A stretch of 64,000 nucleotides of DNA from Samsonia erythrinae (lineage in GTDB: Bacteria; Pseudomonadota; Gammaproteobacteria; Enterobacterales; Enterobacteriaceae), in contig NZ_SMBY01000011.1 in NCBI RefSeq assembly GCF_004342665.1, positions 1-64,000 of the forward strand, written 5' to 3'. The notes under the pieces were generated by a model. That model saw only the letters and a program-made list of their open reading frames with translations, did not search any database and was not told where the DNA came from. Positions 1 to 7,925 of this stretch are shown in pieces. The first letter of the stretch is position 1; each line of letters opens with the position of its first letter. The position numbers and the translations under genes were made by a program.

Positions 1-16
1 AACGGGCTTTACGCAT
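1..16 (-). CDS. Start of a gene running off the left edge
   Basis: Reading leftwards on the minus strand, an ATG at 14-16 begins M-R-K-A-R and continues past the window edge. A very good ribosome binding site (AAGGAGAT) lies five bases upstream of the ATG. Only five codons are visible, so the product cannot be named. The 12-bp-arm palindrome at 111-141 lies in its upstream region and could be its operator. Confidence 0.55.
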
Positions 17-110
17 AGCGATCTCCTTCGTTGGCAGATTGATTATGCCGGATGATCTCTAAATGTGTATGGCACGATTATGCGGGATACTTACAAGGCT
101 AGTAGCCAAT

Positions 111-141
111 CGGTAAGTGCCAAGATAATTGGCACTTACCG
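111..141. repeat. Perfect 12-bp inverted repeat
   Basis: CGGTAAGTGCCA and its exact complement are separated by a 7-bp AT-rich loop. There is no T-run after it, so an operator for the partial gene at 1-16 is as likely as a terminator. The 142-332 stretch that follows shows no convincing gene. Confidence 0.5.
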
Positions 142-332
142 TCCTTGATAGATTATTATGTTGTATCAGTTATAGGTTTTTATGTCAAAGAGCGTGGAAC
201 AGCGGATTCGTTGAGGCAGAAAAAGTATTTCATGATGAAAAATGCAGAAACAGCGCGTTTAACTTGTCAGAAGCCCCGATGTGAACAGCCCTGCACGGAG
301 AGCCATTCACAGTCGAAAAACAGACGGAAAAC

Positions 333-884
333 TTACCGTGCCGACCAGCCTTTATTAGTTTTCACCAAAGCAATTTTTGACTCTTCTGGTTCGGCCATTC
401 CTTTGATGTCAGAAAAGGCATCTTTATCAACCCAGCCCGGTACATCCGCCAGTTTCCATGTATAAGACACGCGAACAATCTTCATGCCATCTTCACCGGC
501 CTCTGTCCATTCCGTTATTTCATCAACAGTCCGATGACCTACACAAGCACCATTATCACGATCCCAAAAACTTGTTTTACGTCCTTTATCCGTGGTCGTT
601 AAAATGGCCGTTCTCTTGAACATTTCCTGTTCGTATGAAATGGTCAACAGCCCAGAAAGTTTCAACCCAGCTAAAATAGGATCTTCTTCATTATTATAGA
701 TATTTACTTTAACGGGGATACCATTTCTAAAATCGTTAAACACCGCAATGTTGTTTTCTTTGCTGAAAGAATAACAAATGCTTTGTTTGCTGAATTTTTC
801 ATTAATAGCTTTCTCAAAGTCGCCTTTTTCACCACATCCCGCCAGAACAAGAGCTGTGCCAGCAACGAGTAAAATTTTCTTCAT
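333..884 (-). CDS. Putative lipoprotein, unknown function
   Basis: A 183-residue protein whose start at 884 gives a short lysine-rich head, a hydrophobic stretch and the lipobox LAGC at about residues 12-15, so it should be exported and lipid-anchored at Cys15. A longer in-frame extension upstream has no signal-peptide logic, so the internal ATG preceded by GGATAGGA was chosen. The mature part is acidic with many Trp, Asp and Lys residues. No family is recognised. Its low GC content matches the rest of the accessory element. Confidence 0.6.
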   Translation of the reverse strand: MKKILLVAGTALVLAGCGEKGDFEKAINEKFSKQSICYSFSKENNIAVFNDFRNGIPVKVNIYNNEEDPILAGLKLSGLLTISYEQEMFKRTAILTTTDKGRKTSFWDRDNGACVGHRTVDEITEWTEAGEDGMKIVRVSYTWKLADVPGWVDKDAFSDIKGMAEPEESKIALVKTNKGWSAR

Positions 885-1326
885 CTTCCTATCCATCCTG
901 ATAATCAAAAATGCTGTTATGTATAGGCTGTCTGCTGTGCACCTGTAGTCACTAGAGCTTGTTCTTACTGACATAACACGGCAAAACCACCTGATTAACC
1001 AATTGATAGGATTCAATTATTTTTGAGGGTCGTCATATCGTTTGTAACGATCAAAAACAAAATAATGATAGATGTAAACTATCATATATTTATATTCGAT
1101 CGATTAAATCAATTAAAAAGCCGATCAATAAAGCCTTATCAATCGTCATTACCTATTAATAATAATTTATCGATCTATTATATCGATCATTTTGCTTGAG
1201 ATTGGCTTTCGGAGTGGTATCCTTGCTACACAGGGACAGATGCTTCGGCAAGAAAAAACAACCAAGCCAGAGCTTTGTTTTGTGACTAACAGATGTGGTT
1301 AAACCATTGGCGCGGAGACAAGAAGA
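885..1326. other. AT-rich gap with clustered GATC sites
   Basis: No gene is seen here. Between about 1045 and 1190 the sequence is very AT-rich and carries five or six GATC sites, several inside ATCGAT or CGATCG contexts. Such clustering resembles Dam/SeqA-sensitive regions near origins or partition sites, but no clear repeat period is visible. Confidence 0.35.
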
Positions 1327-1815
1327 GTGGCAGAGCTCAATATATTCTTAGGGATAGTGATTGTAATATTTGTTATCAGTCGCGTTTTTTATTTTGATCC
1401 TAAAAAGAGAAAACACCTAAATACTTATGCCGAAGTGTTGGACGGGGATATTTTGTCATATGAATGTCAGGACACAGGTATCATCCTAGACACCAAAAAG
1501 CATACGGTCCGCATCTTTAATAAAGATAAAAATACCACTTATACTTATGACAACATCAGGGAAATCAACTATACCGTTTCCGAAGCAGGAAAAATCTATA
1601 ACACAGGCAATAATCTAAAATCCATGATAAAAACCGCTGACGCCAATAACAATGAAAAGCTTTTAGCAAATCAACGTTCCGGTATCTTCATATTAACCGA
1701 TGATATTAAAAATCCCACATGGAAAATTAACCTCCCCCTGAAAAACAAAACATCATCTTCTAATCAAGAAATTTGTGATCGTTGGCTTCTTATCTTTAAA
1801 AAGTACGTTTTATAG
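1327..1815 (+). CDS. Small membrane-anchored protein, DUF4755-like
   Basis: A 162-residue protein starting at a GTG preceded by GGAGAC. Residues 5-24 form one hydrophobic helix, followed by a basic stop-transfer patch (PKKRKH) and a soluble domain rich in beta-prone segments. The layout resembles the DUF4755 family found on enterobacterial plasmids; this is recognition by pattern and was not confirmed by search. It is followed after 51 bp by a lipoprotein gene in the same direction, so the two are probably cotranscribed. Confidence 0.45.
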   Translation: MAELNIFLGIVIVIFVISRVFYFDPKKRKHLNTYAEVLDGDILSYECQDTGIILDTKKHTVRIFNKDKNTTYTYDNIREINYTVSEAGKIYNTGNNLKSMIKTADANNNEKLLANQRSGIFILTDDIKNPTWKINLPLKNKTSSSNQEICDRWLLIFKKYVL

Positions 1816-1866
1816 ACATAGTTTTATATTGTTATTTGTTGTTAGTTTATTATCTTTGGAGTTAAC

Positions 1867-2244
1867 ATGAAAAAAATATTTATTGCGGTAATGATGATCT
1901 TTCCTCTTTCCGCTTGCACCACCTACGGCAACAAATCCCTAAAAGACGAATCACAACAAACCGTAAAAACCAAAATCGTTAAGGGGAAAACTACCCAGCA
2001 AGATGTTATTAACGCATTCGGTGAACCACAAACACGAGCAACCAATGATGGTCAGGAGATGTGGTCCTACTCCAGCATGTCAGGCGAAACTCAGATTTCA
2101 AATTACATTCCCGGTCTAGCCCTACTGAAAAACAGTAGCACAGCTCACATGAAATCCTTAGACATTTGGTTCAAAGGGAATGTTGTTGACCGATATAATT
2201 TCAGTCAAACGGCGAGTAAGGTTTCGCGTGGGTTGTTGGATTAA
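1867..2244 (+). CDS. BamE/SmpA-like lipoprotein
   Basis: A 125-residue protein with a classical lipoprotein signal: MKK head, hydrophobic core and lipobox LSAC near residues 14-17. The mature region contains the pattern KGKTTQQDVINAFGEP followed by EMWSYS, which is typical of the SmpA/OmlA (BamE-like) fold. It is not the core BamE gene of the cell. Small BamE-like lipoproteins are common cargo of plasmids and conjugative elements. An SD-like GGAG lies seven bases before the ATG. An inverted repeat with a T-rich tail follows it. Confidence 0.65.
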   Translation: MKKIFIAVMMIFPLSACTTYGNKSLKDESQQTVKTKIVKGKTTQQDVINAFGEPQTRATNDGQEMWSYSSMSGETQISNYIPGLALLKNSSTAHMKSLDIWFKGNVVDRYNFSQTASKVSRGLLD

Positions 2245-2255
2245 TTTTTATATTT

Positions 2256-2322
2256 AAAGAGCCAGTGTTATGTTTTTATTTGATTATAAAAATCACTCAT
2301 TAGGCTCTTTGTTTTTTCTTTT
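2256..2322 (+). terminator. Possible intrinsic terminator
   Basis: AAAGAGCC at 2256 pairs with GGCTCTTT at 2303, followed by a run of Ts. The loop is long (about 39 bases), so the call is tentative. Confidence 0.4.
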
Positions 2323-2330
2323 ACATAAGA

Positions 2331-2820
2331 TTAATCGATGGTGATCGGTTGATTAGGAATGCCATTTAAAATAATGTTTTCAAATTCTTTGTGGATATTT
2401 ATAGGACGAAAACACTCCTTAGAGAATTTCATTTCCTCAACACTCCACCATTGTTTATCTAAAATGTTATTTTTTTCATTATCAGTAAGATTAATCTCAC
2501 CTATATCACAAGTGTTAGCATAGATGATATAATACTGTTCATGACTAATAAATTTATTACCATTACGTTCAAAAATAACATCTCTTGACCAAACCCATAT
2601 TGGTTTTTCTTTAATGATTAACCCTGTTTCCTCTGCTAGCTCACGTTTTAAAGCTTGTTCAAAACTTTCATTAGCTTCCAATCCACCGCCGGGAGTGATC
2701 CAGAACTCATTAATACTCGAATTAATATTATCTTTTATATTTTTAATATCTGAATTTAAATAACAGAATCCTATTGTCACTATCAATAAGTAAAGCTCGG
2801 GCTGAGTTTCTAATATCCAT
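2331..2820 (-). pseudogene. NUDIX hydrolase, apparent frameshift near the N-terminus
   Basis: The C-terminal 150 residues contain a full Nudix box: GGGLE, seven residues, REL, then EETGL, with the Glu residues that bind the metal. NUDIX enzymes cleave nucleoside diphosphates linked to other groups; the substrate here is unknown. The natural N-terminus (MDIRNSARALLIDSDNRILL) is encoded from 2820 in another frame and hits a stop at the sixth codon of 2701-2760. Skipping one A after TTT AAA TTC near 2751 would give LLFKFDIKN and a normal N-terminal strand. One extra base, real or a sequencing error, therefore seems to break the gene. The downstream frame starting at 2786 lacks the first beta strand. 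Confidence 0.7.
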
Positions 2821-2878
2821 CACATATCTCTTAAAAGATATCAACCAACTTTTCAAAAGTGAACATAATAATATCTAT

Positions 2879-3565
2879 TTATCTATTCTCATACAACGCA
2901 ACAGCGATCTTAAGCCTATCGACAGCATGAGATAACGCCTCATAGAGATCGCCCTCAATCTCATTCGTGAACTCACCGTTCCTGAACATTACCACATAGC
3001 CGCCTGTCAGATCTCGCTGACGTATGTAGTTTACAGGCTCTATGCCAATGCTGATACCAGAATGTAAATACTCAACCACTGGATAGCCCATGTTGTCGTG
3101 GATAACGATATCACCATCGGCTTCCAACACCGACAGAAAGCTATCTTGTTGTAAGGCTTCATGCAGATCCTGCAGGCCAAGCGCGTTCATCAGTTTGGAT
3201 TCATATGGGGCATTGGCTTTTATTCTATCGCAGTAATAATAATCATCCAGAACACTAACGGGCGTGTTGGGATGCTGACTGTTATAGATTTTCGTTTCTG
3301 ACATCAGCGATCTTATTGTTTCTTCGCTTACTTGGCTGAGTTCAGATATCAATCTTCCATAAACATTTACCATTCGCTCCCTATCACAATCATTTGCAGA
3401 TTCTGACAGGAAGAAAAAGTCGTAATCTTTAACATAGATGTTATTGCCATTTTCGAGGGTAAGTTTTATCCCGATTTCGTTTTCTTCAATATCTTTAACC
3501 ATACAGGTCATAAATGGGATTTTTTCATTGGCATTAAATAGCGTAATGATTTTAATATTATTCAT
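2879..3565 (-). CDS. Hypothetical protein, accessory element
   Basis: An acidic, soluble protein of about 228 residues with no signal peptide or membrane segment. The start at 3565 is favoured over one 48 bp upstream because AAGGAAAATAAA lies just before it. The middle contains Asp/Tyr-rich segments (DDYYYC) and the C-terminal half reads like an alpha/beta domain. No family is recognised. The gene is AT-rich and lies between the NUDIX remnant and the first copy of the composite repeat module. Confidence 0.6.
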   Translation of the reverse strand: MNNIKIITLFNANEKIPFMTCMVKDIEENEIGIKLTLENGNNIYVKDYDFFFLSESANDCDRERMVNVYGRLISELSQVSEETIRSLMSETKIYNSQHPNTPVSVLDDYYYCDRIKANAPYESKLMNALGLQDLHEALQQDSFLSVLEADGDIVIHDNMGYPVVEYLHSGISIGIEPVNYIRQRDLTGGYVVMFRNGEFTNEIEGDLYEALSHAVDRLKIAVALYENR

Positions 3566-3690
3566 TATTTTATTTTCCTTTTTTTTATTATTAATAAATA
3601 CTATATTCTTCACGGAAAAATCAAATTTAACTCTTGCGTAATAACGCTTTACCCACGGTTTTAACCTTCTTTTGAAAAAATATTTATCTT

Positions 3691-3945
3691 ATGAGCTAAC
3701 GCTCATGTGCTGTCGAAAACGATGAACCTGTTTTCATGAGCACGGCTACGCCCTTACTAAATATTATTTTTATTGTTATCTCTTCGCATTATGGGATAGA
3801 AAATGGCATATTCCGCGAATACTTTTCAATTAATGAAGAAGGATGCTATGTTCAAACATAGCATTACCGAGATTACATATAGCATTTACTCTTAAACGCA
3901 TAGGAAAACTATATTTCCAGTAGCAATGCTTTGTGAGAACCGCTA
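3691..3945. repeat. Composite repeat module, copy 1
   Basis: Part A (3691-3754) starts ATGAGCTAACGCTCATGTGC and ends CACGGCTACGCCC. Part B (about 3844-3945) starts CTATGTTCAAACATAG and contains TAGCATTTACTCTTAAAC. The same A-then-B arrangement recurs at 6955-7250 and 7426-7580 in the same orientation. Each part contains short hairpins. No gene lies in 3566-4052. Confidence 0.7.
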
Positions 3946-4052
3946 GCAATTATTTCGTTAAAAACAACAAAAAATCGACTATCCATCATTACACCTGTAA
4001 AAATCTACTTTTCTGTTAGCGAGGCGAATCGATTGATCAGTAATTCAAATAA

Positions 4053-4469
4053 TTAAGGATTTGGATTCTTGTGAAATTTATTAGCGTATGAAGCCAATTC
4101 CTTCATGATCTCGTTGTTTCTGGCAAAGGAATGCGCATTTGTAGGGAATATAGCCAAAAGACTATATACGTCATTAGCTTTAATATGTTTTGTATAAACC
4201 AGAGCAGCATTGCTCGTCCAGTTTTGTTTATTTTTTCCCTTTCGATCTGATTCACCCGTCATTAGATGAATGTGGTAGAGTCGGGATGACACAATAGAAT
4301 TAGGTTCGGTATATACATCATCTTTACCGAAAATAGCAGGGATCGTACCAAACTGACTACTTTTATAGGAAATAAAGTCATTAAGCAGGGACGTTTCCCA
4401 CAATGGCTTTACTTTAAAAACAGGTAATAAAAACTTGTCGTAGCTATCACTATTCCACAGCACTTTCAT
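4053..4469 (-). CDS. Type II toxin, YafO family mRNA interferase
   Basis: A 138-residue protein with the YafO pattern: DFISYK, then PAIFGKDD, then LYHIHLM, then ALVYT, then LLAIFPTNAHSFARNN near the C-terminus. E. coli YafO is a ribosome-dependent mRNA endonuclease. The start at 4469 has the SD sequence AAGGA eight bases upstream. Its partner gene ends 9 bp before it, which is the usual antitoxin-toxin order, but that partner does not look like YafN. Activity is inferred from the family. Confidence 0.75.
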   Translation of the reverse strand: MKVLWNSDSYDKFLLPVFKVKPLWETSLLNDFISYKSSQFGTIPAIFGKDDVYTEPNSIVSSRLYHIHLMTGESDRKGKNKQNWTSNAALVYTKHIKANDVYSLLAIFPTNAHSFARNNEIMKELASYANKFHKNPNP

Positions 4470-4478
4470 TAGATGTCC

Positions 4479-5021
4479 TTAATGAAAGCTGAAATTTTCG
4501 AACAGGCTTTCGTCAACGAATTCCGTTTGCGATGGAACGACTATTGATTCAATGAAAGACTGATCTAAAATCATCAACAGATCGGAAACAGCTAATCTAT
4601 ATTCGGTAATAACGTTATCAAGATGCTTAAGTGCCCGGTTCGCGCTTGTATCGCTCGTGATACGAACTAACGTGGCAATATATCCTTCAAGTCCACGAAT
4701 ACTAAGATCAAGATTCTTGACATCTTGATAGCTATTTTCACCAAAGAAATCCCGAACCTGTTCGGCACTGTAGTTTGAGATCTGGTGAACAAGACGTACA
4801 TGCTTAGCAGTCAAATGCTTAATACGTTCAACGGCAGCATTCATAAGAAATGGAGTCAATGACACAGGAGTAGACTTGATCTTGCCCACAGGCATGTTTT
4901 TGCAGGCTAAAACGTCTCGCTTGCTAGGCTGAGTGTTCGAAAACTGCGATGCACTGGAGGACACGCCAGCAAGAACATTGCCAACGATCTGCATATCTTC
5001 AACATAACTTTCGATGCGCAT
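4479..5021 (-). CDS. Hypothetical protein upstream of YafO toxin, possible antitoxin
   Basis: A 180-residue soluble protein with a largely helical C-terminal two thirds. The start at 5021 follows a strong AGGGGGG SD sequence. It is not recognisable as a Phd/YefM-type (YafN) antitoxin and is more than twice that length. Its position directly upstream of the toxin, with a 9-bp gap, makes it the candidate neutralising partner. A residue run rich in Ser, Asn and Gln at 20-33 may be disordered. Confidence 0.55.
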   Translation of the reverse strand: MRIESYVEDMQIVGNVLAGVSSSASQFSNTQPSKRDVLACKNMPVGKIKSTPVSLTPFLMNAAVERIKHLTAKHVRLVHQISNYSAEQVRDFFGENSYQDVKNLDLSIRGLEGYIATLVRITSDTSANRALKHLDNVITEYRLAVSDLLMILDQSFIESIVVPSQTEFVDESLFENFSFH

Positions 5022-5160
5022 ACATCCCCCCTACATAACCAACCATCTCGACACTTTCGCATCAGTAATCGAATTTTACCCTTACAGTAGCATTCATGCA
5101 AACAAATCACCCTGCTGTTCTGTAACCTTAACATCGGGCTTAGACCATGCAAGTGCTCGA

Positions 5161-5301
5161 TCATCTATGACACTCTGGAAGTTCCCCTGTCTTTTCATTA
5201 CGCAGAAAATCGATAACCTCTTTACCTGTCAGATGTTTTCCACTGTTATGATAATCTGCAAAAGAGGTAACAGCTTGCTCGCTACGCTGTTCTCTACACA
5301 T
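5161..5301 (-). CDS. Small antitoxin-like protein (C-terminal RHH-type tail)
   Basis: A 46-residue frame starting at 5301. The segment SFADYHNSGKHLTGKEVIDF followed by a short acidic stretch and PECHR resembles the C-terminal tail of small CopG-like antitoxins, in which an S-F-x-x-Y-x-x-x-G-x-H-L-T motif is common. The DNA-binding N-terminal half is absent, so it may be a remnant. The upstream gene ends at 5316. Its own stop codon sits in an ATGA with no convincing downstream partner. Confidence 0.35.
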   Translation of the reverse strand: MCREQRSEQAVTSFADYHNSGKHLTGKEVIDFLRNEKTGELPECHR

Positions 5302-5315
5302 TTCTTTACCCTGTC

Positions 5316-5606
5316 CTACAGCATTACGACTTCGACAATCCCCCAAATGTCACGTAACAAATTGGCACGGAGTTCTTCGATGGTTTCACCTTGTATTGGA
5401 ACAGATCCCATCTGGCGAGATTCTTCCACCATATGCGTAATGTAGTCAGCATTTCTTATCTCCCTGTCTACAGATTTCAGTCCTTCCCATAGATCTCCAA
5501 CGGATGTCCCGTTCTGATCACATTGGGTCAGAAGCTGGTCAAGCGTATATTTGGGGATCTTTCTTTTCTTCTTTTCCACAGGACTACGTTCGTTGTTGTT
5601 TTCCAT
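5316..5606 (-). CDS. Small protein with MazE-like segment, coupled to RepL
   Basis: A 96-residue protein whose ATG overlaps the stop of the replication protein gene (TAATG), so translation is probably coupled. Residues 18-50 (KYTLDQLLTQCD, then a Val-Asp-Arg-Glu end) resemble the C-terminal tail of MazE/PemI antitoxins. The N-terminal swapped-hairpin domain is missing. The rest has a GETIEELRANL segment reminiscent of HicB-like proteins. It may be a plasmid-maintenance remnant or a copy-control partner of the upstream Rep; neither is shown. Confidence 0.4.
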   Translation of the reverse strand: MENNNERSPVEKKKRKIPKYTLDQLLTQCDQNGTSVGDLWEGLKSVDREIRNADYITHMVEESRQMGSVPIQGETIEELRANLLRDIWGIVEVVML

Positions 5607-6463
5607 TATGCGTTCTCCTGCTCACTAATATGACTTTTATCATACATATTATTAATAGCCTTATTGAACATCATCTTTGTAAATAAATCCTCGCCCTGAA
5701 TATTATCCCAATCTAACGGTTCTTCTGGTGGTAAAAGAGTTGCTTCTTCAGTAGCAGCACATCCACTCATATTTTTATTCATTATCGACACTTGGGATTT
5801 TTTAACCTGCAATCTGGCGATTAACAAATCTATATCTTCTTGGTTATTAACTTCTTGCATAACTGCCTCAATTGACCTGTTTTTATATTTAATTTTACTA
5901 TTGCCGCCGTTATTGCTGACCACACTTTCGGGTTGTTCTTCCATTGCCTCTTTCTTTTTTATAATCTCTGAAACAAAGCGAGCACGATCACCATTGAAGA
6001 CAATAGCCGGATTTATGAAATACCAGTTTTTCTCATTGGTTTTAGCAATGATTTTCTTCTCAATGAGTTCTTTTATCCCTCGGTAAAATATAGATTCAGA
6101 CAAGACAAAGTGATCTATCTTTTCCGCAAGCGACATTGCCTTTTTACAACTCAGGTAAAAGTGATCTTTTCCTATCGCATCCTGATAGATACGTAAAAAG
6201 ATAAAAAAAACTTTATAAGCTGTTTTCGTGAGATCAAAGTACGCTTTTATCTGAGATGTATAGAGTTTTATAAACTCTTCTTTATCTACCTCTTGGGTAT
6301 GTACGATATTGGCGAAGTAACTTTTACTGGTATCTTTTCTTTCAATAAGTTCTGTTCCCCTTGAAACAGTCAGATTTTTCTTTCTTGTTTCAATCTTTAG
6401 TTCTGTCTCAAAACAAAAAGGATTTAAGCCTAAATCCAAGTCAACATCCATTTCATTCATCAT
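5606..6463 (-). CDS. RepL-like replication initiator, copy 1
   Basis: A 285-residue protein starting at 6463 behind an AAGAGGTAAT SD sequence. Residues of roughly 65-165 match the layout of RepL plasmid initiators: a helix ending in FIFLRIYQDAIG, then SLAEKIDHFVLSESIFYRGIKEL as the recognition region of a winged helix, then a wing ending in FINPAIVFNGD. The C-terminal tail has PLDWDNIQGEDLF, a motif shared with the second RepL-like protein at 7926-8630. Four 21-bp direct repeats stand upstream at 6629-6712 and are the likely binding sites. RepL proteins are best known from Firmicutes plasmids. The role here is inferred. Confidence 0.65.
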   Translation of the reverse strand: MMNEMDVDLDLGLNPFCFETELKIETRKKNLTVSRGTELIERKDTSKSYFANIVHTQEVDKEEFIKLYTSQIKAYFDLTKTAYKVFFIFLRIYQDAIGKDHFYLSCKKAMSLAEKIDHFVLSESIFYRGIKELIEKKIIAKTNEKNWYFINPAIVFNGDRARFVSEIIKKKEAMEEQPESVVSNNGGNSKIKYKNRSIEAVMQEVNNQEDIDLLIARLQVKKSQVSIMNKNMSGCAATEEATLLPPEEPLDWDNIQGEDLFTKMMFNKAINNMYDKSHISEQENA

Positions 6464-6628
6464 ATTATTACCTCTTGTTATTTTATTTATAATCAATTAA
6501 ATACCATGCACAAAATAGATATCAAGTTTTTTGCATATTTTTTTGCGAAAATATTTTGAAAATCGCCAATATTCCAGTGACGATAATTTAAAGCACTGTC
6601 GTTTTTAAGCTAAAAAATGACATAAAAA

Positions 6629-6712
6629 CTGACTGCAAAGTCAGGAAAGCTCACCGTGCAGTCAGGAATACTGACTATAGAGTCAGGAACACTGACCGTA
6701 CAGTCAGTCGTA
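6629..6712. repeat. Iteron array 1: four 21-bp direct repeats
   Basis: Four contiguous 21-bp units begin at 6629, 6650, 6671 and 6692. Each holds a CTGAC-N6-GTCAG type palindrome (the second unit has CTCAC). They lie about 165 bp upstream of the RepL-like gene at 5606-6463, so they can act as replication iterons, autoregulatory operators or both. Confidence 0.8.
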
Positions 6713-6954
6713 TATTTTTGTCCTAAGTCTTATACCGCAAGGGCTACAGGCCGATTTTTCCATAATTTAATTTTGCAAGAAGTAAGAGATAATACTTAAG
6801 AGGATTAAAAGAAACCGGGCGATTTTTATGATCGCCATATGGGGTTTAAACATTTAGCAATGATTGGCTATTTTTGAGTTAAAAGTATAATTTCCATTGC
6901 GAAGCTTTCCTTTTTATTGCACTAACATCTTTTTTTTGAAAATCACTTCCCTCT

Positions 6955-7250
6955 ATGAGCTAACGCTCATGTGCTACCGAAAACGATAAGTCTGTTTTCA
7001 TAAGCACGGCTACGCCCTAACTCTGACATTAATATATTTTATCTTGATAATGGTATTTTTAATATTTGATAGTAAAGATGAAAAAGATTTGTTTTAGATC
7101 GTTTTATCATCAAATTATAAATTTGATCCTATGTTTGAACATAGCATTACCGCGATAATATATAGCATTTTCTCTTAAACATATAGGAAAACTATATCCA
7201 AAGAAGCAGCACTGAGTGATTGCTCGAAACAATCACATTGCTGGAACAGG
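6955..7250. repeat. Composite repeat module, copy 2
   Basis: Part A (6955-7019) is nearly identical to copy 1, from ATGAGCTAACGCTCATGTGC to CACGGCTACGCCC. Part B starts near 7129 with CTATGTTTGAACATAG and runs through TCTTAAACATATAGGAAAAC to a TGATTG/CAATCA hairpin. The module lies in the 1.46-kb geneless stretch between the two iteron-bearing rep genes. Confidence 0.7.
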
Positions 7251-7303
7251 GTTCATCCCTGTTAATTATGGATTTATCCATAAAGAATTGCGGCAGTAGC
7301 CGC
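7217..7303. repeat. Run of four short hairpins in the rep intergenic region
   Basis: Four consecutive stem-loops occur within 87 bp: TGATTG/CAATCA (7217-7235), AACAGGG/CCCTGTT (7245-7263), TTATGGAT/ATCCATAA (7266-7283) and GCGGC/GCCGC (7290-7303). Such dense folding suggests a structured single-strand DNA or RNA element, for example an origin. Function is inferred. Confidence 0.5.
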
Positions 7304-7425
7304 TAATACAATAAGGGTATAATTAATCTTACCACTTCATGTATGATTTAGTTTTTAAGATATTTTATAAACTAGTTTTATCCTATACTTAATGAAAAAT
7401 TCATATTGAATACAGATCTTTTCTT

Positions 7426-7580
7426 ATGAGCTTTCGCTCATGGCTTCGCCCTTTATCCATATATCAACAGGGAAGGTATCAAAGCTATAGCATTTACTCT
7501 TAAACACATAGTAAAACTATATCACCAATAGCAGCACTTTGTGATTGTATGAAACAATCACATCGCTGCACATAAAATAC
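7426..7580. repeat. Composite repeat module, copy 3 (short)
   Basis: Part A is shortened to ATGAGCTTTCGCTCATGGC followed by TTCGCCC (7426-7453). Part B (from about 7484) keeps CTATAGCATTTACTCTTAAA, ACACATAG and a GTGATTG/CAATCAC hairpin. Order and orientation match copies 1 and 2. Confidence 0.65.
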
Positions 7581-7703
7581 AAAGAAAAATCATGCAGAAT
7601 AACAAGGTGCCACTTGTTTGGCACACTTCACGTTAAGGTTATTAAACATATTACAGTATTAAGGACGCGTAACTTGTTATATTTAAAAGAGATTTCACGA
7701 TAA

Positions 7704-7787
7704 AAGTTTCCTGTACGGAAATTTAAGTTTCCTCTGGGGAAACCGAAGTTTCCTGTACGACAACTAAAGTTTCTTCTGTGGAAACTT
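7704..7787. repeat. Iteron array 2: four 21-bp direct repeats
   Basis: Contiguous 21-bp units begin at 7704, 7725, 7746 and 7767. Each starts AAGTTTC and holds an imperfect GTTTCC-N5-GGAAAC palindrome. The array ends 138 bp before the RepL-like gene at 7926. Repeat length and copy number equal those of array 1, but the core sequence differs. Confidence 0.8.
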
Positions 7788-7865
7788 TTCACTAATCTAA
7801 CATATCCAGAAACGTGAACGCAATTTCGCAAAAGTGTATTATTTTTCCTTTTTTCACATTTATTT

Positions 7866-7895
7866 TTGACAATATTATACTCTGCATAATATATA
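7866..7895 (+). promoter_or_regulatory. Probable sigma-70 promoter of the second rep gene
   Basis: TTGACA at 7866 and TATATA at 7890 are separated by 18 bp. They lie downstream of the second iteron array and 31 bp upstream of the start codon, so binding at the repeats could control this promoter. Confidence 0.55.
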
Positions 7896-7925
7896 ACAAA
7901 CATTATAATGATAAAAGGAATACTT

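Noticed and set aside
145..465. Open frame of 106 codons on the plus strand
   Set aside because: It runs antisense into the end of the lipoprotein gene, has no binding site and no protein-like pattern.
4907..5164. Open frame of 85 codons beginning in an ATGA after the small antitoxin-like gene
   Set aside because: It is Cys/Arg-rich without a family pattern and overlaps the better supported 180-residue gene in another frame.
3566..7800. Possible CRISPR array suggested by repeated blocks
   Set aside because: The A-B modules are few, long and widely spaced, and the 21-bp iterons are contiguous without spacers; no cas genes are present.
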